The notes under the pieces: model-generated
Told to the model about the DNA's origin: nothing
The model's input: only the letters and a program-made list of their open reading frames with translations
Database searches by the model: none
Shown here: positions 9,801 to 15,242 of the stretch, in pieces
Layout of the letters: every line of letters begins with the position of its first letter
Position numbering within the stretch: the first letter of the stretch is position 1
From: Maricaulis sp965228215
GTDB lineage: Bacteria; Pseudomonadota; Alphaproteobacteria; Caulobacterales; Maricaulaceae
Assembly: GCA_965228215.1 (NCBI GenBank)
Contig: OZ245800.1
Location: forward strand, 1,550,001-1,614,000
Reading direction: 5' to 3'
Length of the DNA stretch: 64,000 bases
Made by a program: the position numbers and the translations under genes

Positions 9801-10099
9801 TTCGAGCGGAAATTGGCATCGGTCAGCATGCGGGTGAGCCGGCCATAGGCCTGGCGGTCCTGCGGATAGGCGATGAGTTCGAACCCGCACACCGTCACCA
9901 GGCGGATGCCGACCAGGAGTTTGATGTCTGCATCCCGGGCCGCGAGATGGGCGCGTACGATGCCGGCAAAGGAATTCCTGTCCGCGATCCCGATCGCCGA
10001 CAGTCCGAGCGCCTTGGCCTGGGCCACCATCTCGTCTGCATGGGACGCCCCGTGCAGGAAGGAGAAATTGGTCGCGGCGATGAGTTCGGCGGCCTGCAT
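6839..10099 (-). CDS. dnaE2: Error-prone DNA polymerase DnaE2 (ImuC)
   Basis: A 1086-residue C-family DNA polymerase, the usual length for DnaE2. Order of domains: PHP domain at the N-terminus (FSFLHGASHADEMVAQAKAL), palm and fingers (GRGSAANSAVCYVIGI and PDIDVDFEHERREEVIQYVY supplying the acidic catalytic residues), helix-hairpin-helix region, and a C-terminal OB domain (VTLAGLVLVRQRPGSASGV). It carries out damage-induced translesion synthesis with ImuA and ImuB. The start at 10099 overlaps the preceding stop as TGATG. Longer upstream starts would read into the inserted DUF559 unit and are rejected. Confidence 0.96.
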   Translation of the reverse strand: MQAAELIAATNFSFLHGASHADEMVAQAKALGLSAIGIADRNSFAGIVRAHLAARDADIKLLVGIRLVTVCGFELIAYPQDRQAYGRLTRMLTDANFRSKKGECDLWLEEIVRASQDQAFILLPPDVIDEAWQDKAADFLDRSSARAWLALVRRFDGRDGQRLFRRAECARALGIETVAATDALYHAPGRKNLQDVVTCIREHVTVRTAGFRLEANAERHLKPPAELFRIFRGYEDAVERTLDLAGRINFSLDELVYAYPDEVIGENETPMETLRRLTADGMKTRYPSGPPAKIAEAVRHELDLIEELDYAAYFLTVYDIVRFARGEGILCQGRGSAANSAVCYVIGITEVDPSRIDLLFERFVSAERGEPPDIDVDFEHERREEVIQYVYEKYGRRRAAMTATVNCYRPRGAIREVGKVFGLSGDVISALSKTLWGWSSDDLTDDRIRDELGLDPDAEAIRLTLRYARELMGFPRHLSQHPGGFVMTQDRLDEIVPLHNAAMPDRTVLEWDKEDIDALGLMKVDVLGLGMLTCVARAMAFITEHYDRPMSVADIPPEDPAVYDMICEADTVGVFQIESRAQMTMLPRLKPRNFYDLVIEVAIVRPGPIQGDMVHPYLRRRDGLEAVEFPSRELEEVLGKTLGVPLFQEQAMRIAIVAAGFTPSEADKLRRAMAAFRRAGTIYEMGQKLMQGMIANGYTPDFAQRCFKQLEGFGEYGFPESHAASFALIVYVSCWIKHYFPDVFLAALLNSQPMGFYAPAQLVRDARDHGVEVRPPDVNHSDWDCTLEATGSPASGMRALSTEGGGRFAVRLGMRQIKGMKETAAARLVQARQEAGPFESVDDLARRTRLDRGSIDRLANADAFGSIALNRRKAGWSALAQAGKPLPLFEHAADYGGEDRIRLPALSQGEEVAQDYASLRLSLKAHPLSFFRPELAETGHVCNADLEEIRDGRWVTLAGLVLVRQRPGSASGVIFATLEDETGVANVIIWPRCFDRHRKTVMRSKLMSVTGRVQKEGKVIHVVASRIVDRSWCLAALADGGEFQESLAHADEIARPQADPRTIALYRRVMQGERLEDILPQSRDFH

Positions 10100-10111
10100 C
10101 AGGAGGCTCCG
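10087..10111. repeat. 25-bp direct repeat, dnaE2-proximal copy
   Basis: These 25 bases are identical to 10842-10866. They contain the stop-start junction that normally joins imuB to dnaE2 (TGATG read on the minus strand, with GGAGCCTCC before it and CAGGCCGCC after it). This copy starts dnaE2 and ends the DUF559 frame. The two copies bracket a 755-bp insert. Confidence 0.9.
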
Positions 10112-10683
10112 CCGGTTGGTTTGGAATTGAACCTGTCGTGAAAGGTTTGGCTCGCCGGATCGGGCTCCCCCGTGGACGGGGGAGCTGTCAGCGCGCCCGC
10201 AAGGAGCGATGACTGAGGGGGGACGGGCAGAAAAAAACGGGTTGAAGCAGAGGGCGTTCGTGCAGCGCCGCTCCATGAGACGGTTTGGCTGTCCTTGACC
10301 GCGTGCCTTCTGGCCCGGCGATGTGTTTCCCTTACCTGCAGCGCTCTGGCGATGCATTCCAGACAGGTTTCCATGTCGTGATGGATGTCCGTGTTCCAGA
10401 AGCGCAGAACCTGCCAGCCGCCTTGCTCCAGGAAAGTTGTCCGCTCGCGGTCATGGGCAATCCTGCTGCCTGTCATATGCGAGGGACCATCCACCTCGAT
10501 TGCAAGTTTCAGGTTCAGGCATGCAAAGTCGACGATGTAGGGGCCGATCGGGTGCTGTCGTCTGAATTTGTAGCCCTGCAACTGGCGCGATCTCAGCCTC
10601 AGCCAGAGTTTCACTTCCGCATGAGTCATCTGCTTGCGCAGAGACCGGGCGAGCACGGTGGAGCGTTGGCGTGGCTGGCGCAT
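10099..10683 (-). CDS. DUF559 endonuclease-like protein inserted between imuB and dnaE2
   Basis: From the Met at 10683 this encodes 194 residues. Residues about 5-115 match DUF559, a small PD-(D/E)XK nuclease-fold family related to Vsr: LWLRLRSRQLQGYKFRRQHP, then IVDFACLNLKLAIEVDG with the expected acidic and E-x-D residues, then WQVLRFWNTDI. The last 75 residues look like translated non-coding DNA running through a hairpin to the TGA at the dnaE2 start. The same frame is open back to 10854, exactly the duplicated dnaE2 start codon after the imuB stop, which would give a 251-residue protein coupled to imuB. No role in mutagenesis is known for such a gene; it is probably a passenger. Confidence 0.75.
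   Translation of the reverse strand: MRQPRQRSTVLARSLRKQMTHAEVKLWLRLRSRQLQGYKFRRQHPIGPYIVDFACLNLKLAIEVDGPSHMTGSRIAHDRERTTFLEQGGWQVLRFWNTDIHHDMETCLECIARALQVRETHRRARRHAVKDSQTVSWSGAARTPSASTRFFLPVPPQSSLLAGALTAPPSTGEPDPASQTFHDRFNSKPTGGAS
10164..10185. repeat. Hairpin at the left end of the DUF559 insert
   Basis: An inverted repeat with 8-bp arms gctccccc and gggggagc around a 6-base loop. A similar hairpin (cctccccc/gggggagg) lies at the other end of the insert at 10810-10831. The two resemble REP-like palindromes at the edges of a mobile unit. Confidence 0.6.
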
Positions 10684-10787
10684 GACGGGCAAACCTCGTG
10701 TGGCGGTGTTCGATGTCTTGAGATGAATGAGAGAGCGGACCGGTGAGGTTGTGACCGAGCCGAGCCCATCTTGCGCGTCCCCCCTCC

Positions 10788-10831
10788 GTCCCGGAGCAAG
10801 TCCGGGACACCTCCCCCGCCCGCGGGGGAGG
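10788..10831. repeat. Twin hairpins at the right end of the DUF559 insert
   Basis: Two inverted repeats lie side by side: gtcccgga/tccgggac (10788-10808, 5-base loop) and cctccccc/gggggagg (10810-10831, 6-base loop). The second mirrors the hairpin at 10164-10185. They lie between the DUF559 domain and the duplicated junction. Confidence 0.6.
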
Positions 10832-10841
10832 CCGGTGTTTG

Positions 10842-10866
10842 CGGCGGCCTGCATCAGGAGGCTCCG
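10842..10866. repeat. 25-bp direct repeat, imuB-proximal copy
   Basis: Identical to 10087-10111. This copy supplies the last codons and stop of imuB (HGAS then TGA), with a redundant ATG-CAG-GCC-GCC that duplicates the first four codons of dnaE2. It marks the other border of the 755-bp insert. Confidence 0.9.
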
Positions 10867-12434
10867 TGTACATACCAGGCGGGCTGGGTGGTCTCGAGCC
10901 CGTACAAACCTTCCCGGTAGAGCCAGAACCGGCGGCCCTCGCGGGTCTCGACCCGGAAATAATCCCGCGTCCGCGCGCTGAGCTGGTCGCGCCACCATTC
11001 CGGCGCCAGGCGTTCGGGGCCCTCGGCGCGGCTGACCTGGTGATGCACGCGCCGCCAGACGAAACTGCGCGGCGGACCATCCGGGATCTCGGCCACGGCC
11101 TCGGCCGGTTCGGCGCGGGTCAGGATGAGCAGGGGGCGATCCGGGTCGGGCAGGCGGATGAGGGGTGCCTGGGCGGTTTCCGCCGCGCCGAGCGGAGAGC
11201 CGGGACGCCAGCCGGCCGCCTGTTCCGGGATATGGCTTTCCCGGCGGCCGGCCGCCGTCACGCTGGTCTCGCCCAGGCGGACAATGAGCCTGTCGGTGAG
11301 ACGGGCGAGATCCTCGCTGTCGACCTCGTCCTCGGGCATCAGACCGGACTGGCGGCCTGTAACAGTCTCGGTCCGCCGGGCGCAGAGCTCGACCACATCG
11401 ATGCCGAACCCGATATCGATTTCGGCGCGGTCGAGCTTCTCGTTGAAGAGGCGGGCGATATGGGCCGGATCGCGGGCCGGGGCGGCCGTGCCGACACCGA
11501 GAAGATGGGTCTTGCCGTCGACCCGGAAGAGATGGAGCTCGACCTGGCGCAGTCCGCGACCCTCACCCTCGAGGCGTTCGCACAGGGAATTGGCGCATTC
11601 GCGCACGGCCTGCTTGATATTCTCCAGCAGGAGCAGGGCTTCGGGAAAGCGCAGCCGGGACCGGAAGGGCGTCCTGTGCTGCAGCGGGCTGAGGCTTTCC
11701 TCCTCGTCATCGCGGGCCTGGTCGAGCCGGCGGACCAGTTCCCGTCCGAACCGGCGGGTGAGCTGGGCCCGGGGCAGTCCGGCCATGTCGCCGACCGTCT
11801 TGAGACCGAAACGCCGCAGGCCGGCGGCGGTCTCGCCGATCCGCAGGGCCTCGACGGGCAGGACATCGAGATCCGCCGCCTCACCCTCGCTGAGACACCA
11901 GCCGGTATCGGTTTTCGGAGCGGCAAACCGCGCCAGACCCCAGGCCTGGCCGATCGTGGGCGCTATGGCGGCGGAGGCGGTGAAACCCTGTTCGCGCACG
12001 GCGGCCAGCATGGCGGTGACCAGCTTGTCCTCGCCGCCGAACAGGCGGGCGCAACCGCTGACATCGAAGAGGATACCGTCCCGGCCCGGTTCGCCCGGAT
12101 CCGGAGCGGTCCAGGGCGACCAGCGTCCGCACCAGCGGGCAAAGGCCTGCAAGAGGCGTTTGTCGGCCTCGGGTGCACAGGGCGCGATGCGAAGATGCGG
12201 TTCCAGCGCCTTGGCATCGGCCAGGGCCTGGCCGCGGCGCAGGCCGCGCTGCAGGGCTTCGGTATTGAGGGCATAGAGCCGTTCCCCCCCGGTCGTGGTG
12301 TGGACCAGGGCGAAGGGGGATGCCGAAGGATCGGGACTGCCCTCAGCCGGTGAGGCGACGGGGCCGGACGGCAGCCGGTCGCGTCGTCTCTCGACCGGCC
12401 AGCGGGGCAGGCTCAAGGACATGAAACGTTGCAT
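10854..12434 (-). CDS. imuB: ImuB, catalytically inactive Y-family polymerase homologue
   Basis: A 526-residue protein with the ImuB start (MQRFMSLSLPRWPVERRRD) and the Y-family palm, fingers and thumb region (ILFDVSGCARLFGGEDKLV, LPVEALRIGETAAGLRRFG). ImuB proteins lack the full acidic polymerase triad and act as the hub linking ImuA, DnaE2 and the beta clamp at damaged DNA. The start lies inside the end of imuA, an overlap of about 92 bases; a second Met four codons later is possible. The stop overlaps a duplicated ATG that once must have been the dnaE2 start, before the DUF559 unit entered. Confidence 0.92.
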   Translation of the reverse strand: MQRFMSLSLPRWPVERRRDRLPSGPVASPAEGSPDPSASPFALVHTTTGGERLYALNTEALQRGLRRGQALADAKALEPHLRIAPCAPEADKRLLQAFARWCGRWSPWTAPDPGEPGRDGILFDVSGCARLFGGEDKLVTAMLAAVREQGFTASAAIAPTIGQAWGLARFAAPKTDTGWCLSEGEAADLDVLPVEALRIGETAAGLRRFGLKTVGDMAGLPRAQLTRRFGRELVRRLDQARDDEEESLSPLQHRTPFRSRLRFPEALLLLENIKQAVRECANSLCERLEGEGRGLRQVELHLFRVDGKTHLLGVGTAAPARDPAHIARLFNEKLDRAEIDIGFGIDVVELCARRTETVTGRQSGLMPEDEVDSEDLARLTDRLIVRLGETSVTAAGRRESHIPEQAAGWRPGSPLGAAETAQAPLIRLPDPDRPLLILTRAEPAEAVAEIPDGPPRSFVWRRVHHQVSRAEGPERLAPEWWRDQLSARTRDYFRVETREGRRFWLYREGLYGLETTQPAWYVHGAS

Positions 12435-13146
12435 GTTTCCACTCGAGTTCGAATTGACGTGGCGGGCCGCCCCTGGCCCGTTCAAGCACCGCGCGGAAAC
12501 GCGGTTCGCCCAGGCCCGGCAGGCCGCTCGCCCCACGCCAGGGGCGCGGCGGGCTCTGCAGGGCGGAAATGCGCCAGCGCGTCAGGGTCGCGCTGGGCTG
12601 GATATCGTCATGACTGCGCAGGAGCAGGGCGAGCCCCTGCTGCGACCGTGCGGCCATGTGCAGGCGTTTGGACGCCGTCAGGTCATAGGCGGAATGCCGG
12701 CCGATCTCGCCGATCACCAGGGCGCCGGCCGTCAGTCCTTCCTCAAGGGCCCAGAGCCGGTCCTTCGCCTCATTCGTCTCGACCAGGAGAAGCCGGTCGG
12801 GCGGCAGGCCCCATTGTTTGAGACCCAGCGGGTAGGGGCGTCCGAAATCCTGGTCGCGCCCGGCCGGCGAGCGGACCCAGAGGATGGGCCGCGGTCTCTG
12901 TGACTGGCGCAGGCGCTGGGCCAGCAGGCCGAGCTGGAAGGCGAGCGCGGCGGGCGTGTCGAGATAGCCGGCCGGGCAGACCTCGTGCAGGCCCGGAGCG
13001 AGGTCGAGCGGAGAGGGTTCCGCCTGCGCATGCCGGTCCGTCCCGCCGACCTCATTGGCAGCGAGCAGTGGTATTCCACTATCCAGGTCAGCGATCTGGC
13101 GGCGCAGCGCATCCAGCTGCAGCCGCCGCGGCGGCACAGATTTCAT
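12343..13146 (-). CDS. imuA: ImuA, RecA-like SOS mutagenesis protein
   Basis: A 267-residue ImuA-type protein, distantly like RecA/SulA. Recognisable segments are PSPLDLAPGLHEVCPAGYLD near the N-terminus, ILWVRSPAGRDQDFGRPYPLGL and LWALEEGLTAGALVIGEI in the core, and a basic C-terminal tail. It inhibits or shapes RecA filaments and partners ImuB in damage-induced mutagenesis. It is the first gene of the cassette, with AGGA before the ATG and a consensus LexA box 18-32 bases upstream of the start, so the unit is under SOS control. Confidence 0.9.
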   Translation of the reverse strand: MKSVPPRRLQLDALRRQIADLDSGIPLLAANEVGGTDRHAQAEPSPLDLAPGLHEVCPAGYLDTPAALAFQLGLLAQRLRQSQRPRPILWVRSPAGRDQDFGRPYPLGLKQWGLPPDRLLLVETNEAKDRLWALEEGLTAGALVIGEIGRHSAYDLTASKRLHMAARSQQGLALLLRSHDDIQPSATLTRWRISALQSPPRPWRGASGLPGLGEPRFRAVLERARGGPPRQFELEWKHATFHVLEPAPLAGRETTRPAAVRPRRLTG

Positions 13147-13163
13147 TCCGTCCTCTCAGTGAT

Positions 13164-13178
13164 GTTCCCTTTATGTTC
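13164..13178. promoter_or_regulatory. LexA operator of the imuA-imuB-dnaE2 cassette
   Basis: GTTC at 13164-13167 and GTTC at 13175-13178 are separated by exactly seven bases (ccctttat-type spacer), the direct-repeat LexA box of alphaproteobacteria. It lies 18-32 bases upstream of the imuA start, where LexA would block the promoter until DNA damage. Confidence 0.85.
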
Positions 13179-13271
13179 CATTCACGAACCAGAAGAGTCA
13201 AGCCGGGAATCGGTCGTCGAAAGAAGGCTGGGATTCCAGAAGGTTTACGGTTTGGCGCGCGCCAGCGCGCG

Positions 13272-13365
13272 CATGAAGTCTTGCTGGCCAGTGCGCCGTA
13301 TTGAATTCCGGGCGTCAAGGATGAAACCGGAGGCGGCGTTGCCGTCCTTGACGCCCGGAATTCAA
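13272..13365. repeat. Dispersed intergenic repeat, copy 2, with a long perfect palindrome
   Basis: The left part resembles 6138-6224. It ends with a perfect 21-bp inverted repeat: arm 13301-13321 (starting ttgaattccgggcg) and arm 13345-13365 (ending cgcccggaattcaa) around a 23-base loop. The sequence lies between the divergent imuA and the unknown gene at 13415. A transcript in either direction could form a strong stem. Confidence 0.7.
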
Positions 13366-13414
13366 TCCGGCCTGATCTCGGCAAGAGATCAATAAATTGA
13401 ACTGGATCATATCC

Positions 13415-13741
13415 ATGTCGGAGACCACGGCCGAATTGCTCAGCCCTCCTTCAAACTACTGCGTCGTGCAATTGCCGGGTCGGAAGTATCCAGGGGTGGT
13501 CTGTCAGGGAGATAGTTTGAGTGCAATTTCCTCCCGATTGGGCGTGATCGATGCCCGGCTGAAGGCAATCGGTCTCGACTATGAGGATGACGCCCGGGCC
13601 GAGCTCGAATACCTCCGGGAATTATTTGACCAGGTCCTGAGACACTACGAGCACGTCCTCGACAAGCACGGTCTGAAAACGCCCTGTCCTGAGAGAAAGC
13701 CGGTCGTCATTGAACATCCGGAGGACCGGAACGAGGACTAG
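13415..13741 (+). CDS. Small hypothetical protein, possibly DUF6959-like
   Basis: A 108-residue acidic soluble protein. The N-terminal segment YCVVQLPGRKYPGVVCQGDS is distinctive and reminds me of the DUF6959 group, whose function I do not know; the C-terminal half is a helical, acidic segment (DDARAELEYLRELFDQVLRH). The ATG at 13415 is preferred over a TTG six codons earlier. It lies four bases before the SRAP gene and may be co-transcribed with it, which would tie it to DNA-damage functions, but that is inference from position. Confidence 0.6.
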   Translation: MSETTAELLSPPSNYCVVQLPGRKYPGVVCQGDSLSAISSRLGVIDARLKAIGLDYEDDARAELEYLRELFDQVLRHYEHVLDKHGLKTPCPERKPVVIEHPEDRNED

Positions 13742-13745
13742 TTTC

Positions 13746-14438
13746 ATGTGCGGACGCTACGCGCTCGGAAAACTGCAATGGTGGATCCTGCAGGAGACGT
13801 TCAAGCTCCAGCAGTCGGCGCTCAACATGCCGCCGCGCTGGAATATCGCGCCGACGCAGAGCGCGCCCATCATCCGTCGCAATGAGGACGGCGCCAACCA
13901 GCTGGACATGGCCCGCTGGGGGCTGGTGCCCTTCTTCTGGAAGAAACCCCTGAAGGAAATGAAATACTCGACCTTCAACGCCAAGTCCGAGACCGCGTCG
14001 ACGACGGCGAGTTTCCGGGAGCCCTTCAAGCGCCGGCGCTGCATTATCCCGGCGGTGGGCTTCTATGAATGGACCGGGCCGAAGGGCGCAAAACAGCCCT
14101 GGTATATCCGCATCCGCGAACAGGACTGGTTCGGCTTTGCCGGCCTGTGGGACGAGGCCGAGATCGAGGGTGAGCGCCTGCAGAGTTTCACCATTCTCAC
14201 GACACAGCCCAATGCCGCGATGGAACGCATCCACACCCGCATGCCGGTCATCCTCGACGAGAAGGATTTCGAGGCCTGGCTTGATACCGATAACCAGGAT
14301 ATCGACATGCTGCTGGCCGGTCCGCCTGCGGAGGCCATGGAGATCAGCGAGGCGAACAAGTCGGTCGGCAATGTCCGGATCGACGAGGAATGGCTGATCG
14401 AACCCGGCGACGGTCCGCAGCGCGTCGGCCTCATCTGA
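13746..14438 (+). CDS. SOS response-associated peptidase (SRAP/YedK/HMCES family)
   Basis: A 230-residue SRAP protein. It begins MCGRY, so removal of Met exposes the catalytic Cys2 that links covalently to abasic sites in single-stranded DNA. Other family residues are visible: WNIAPTQSAPII, STFNAKSET, the GFYEW segment with the glutamate, and IHTRMPVIL with the histidine. The protein shields abasic sites as a DNA-protein crosslink. It sits next to the imu cassette, making this 8-kb stretch a DNA-damage island, although it points the opposite way and has no clear LexA box of its own. Confidence 0.94.
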   Translation: MCGRYALGKLQWWILQETFKLQQSALNMPPRWNIAPTQSAPIIRRNEDGANQLDMARWGLVPFFWKKPLKEMKYSTFNAKSETASTTASFREPFKRRRCIIPAVGFYEWTGPKGAKQPWYIRIREQDWFGFAGLWDEAEIEGERLQSFTILTTQPNAAMERIHTRMPVILDEKDFEAWLDTDNQDIDMLLAGPPAEAMEISEANKSVGNVRIDEEWLIEPGDGPQRVGLI

Positions 14439-14539
14439 TTGTGAGCTGAAGCGTATTAAAATTGCGCCCTGCGAGCCCGTTTCCGGTTTGACCTGACGTG
14501 TGACGGGTTTAGCTTGTCGTCTGGTAGTGAGGGGCCAGA

Positions 14540-15241
14540 ATGACACGGGTAGGACGAATAACCGGCCTCATGGCGCTGGCGTGCGCCATGATTGCAGGAC
14601 CGGCTGCGGCGCAGGACGTCGCTCCGATTATCCAGCCGGGCGCCCCCGGCGAGGCGAGCCGGACGCTCACGGTCGAGCAATCCGTTGAGCTCGCCCGCGG
14701 CCGTTACACCCCCGCCGATGTCCGCTTCATGCAGCACATGATCGTGCACCATGGCCAGGCGGTCGATATGGGCGCACTGGTCGAGGGCCGCACCACGCAC
14801 GACGGGATCACGGCCATCGCGCGGCGTATTGCGATGTCCCAGGAAACCGAGATCGACATGATGCGGGCCTGGCTGGCCCAGCGCGAAAAACCGCTGGAGG
14901 CGGATGACCTGCATGCCCATCACGGGCATCACGGCCATCACGCCGGCATGGCCATGTCGCGCGACGTGCCCCTGATGCCGGGCATGTTGTCGCCGGCGCA
15001 GATGGACGCGCTCGCCGCGTCGGCCGACTCGGACTTCGACCGACTCTATCTGAGCGGCATGATCCACCATCACCAGGGCGCGATCGACATGGTCCACGAC
15101 CTGATGAGCAATCCGGGGGCTGGAGAAGACCCGGAGATTTCCGAATTCCTGGCGGCGATCATCGCCGACCAGTCTGCCGAGATCCTGCGCATGCAAGTCA
15201 TGCTGGGCGGGGTCCGGAGCCAAACCGAAACGGGGCAGTAA
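14540..15241 (+). CDS. DUF305 family secreted protein (CopM-like)
   Basis: A 233-residue exported protein with signal peptide at residues 1-25 (cleavage near AAAQD). Two DUF305 helical units are visible: FMQHMIVHHGQAVDMGALV near residues 63-81 and LSGMIHHHQGAIDMVHDLM in the C-terminal half. A histidine-rich linker, HAHHGHHGHHAGMAM, lies between them. DUF305 proteins are ferritin-like bundles rich in His and Met and some bind copper or silver in the periplasm. The next gene starts one base after the stop, so the two are one unit. Metal binding is inferred from composition. Confidence 0.88.
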   Translation: MTRVGRITGLMALACAMIAGPAAAQDVAPIIQPGAPGEASRTLTVEQSVELARGRYTPADVRFMQHMIVHHGQAVDMGALVEGRTTHDGITAIARRIAMSQETEIDMMRAWLAQREKPLEADDLHAHHGHHGHHAGMAMSRDVPLMPGMLSPAQMDALAASADSDFDRLYLSGMIHHHQGAIDMVHDLMSNPGAGEDPEISEFLAAIIADQSAEILRMQVMLGGVRSQTETGQ

Positions 15242-15242
15242 C

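Noticed and set aside
7760..10141. 793-codon open frame antisense to dnaE2
   Set aside because: It mirrors dnaE2 codon by codon; its protein is low-complexity and rich in Gly, His, Asp and Arg, typical of antisense frames in GC-rich genes.
10099..10357. Longer DnaE2 start reaching to 10357
   Set aside because: The added residues translate the insert hairpin and flank; the family start is MQAAELIAATNFSFLHG at 10099.
13184..13300. Short open frames on both strands upstream of imuA
   Set aside because: The translated products come from the repeat and palindrome and read similarly on both strands, as expected for an inverted repeat, not a gene.
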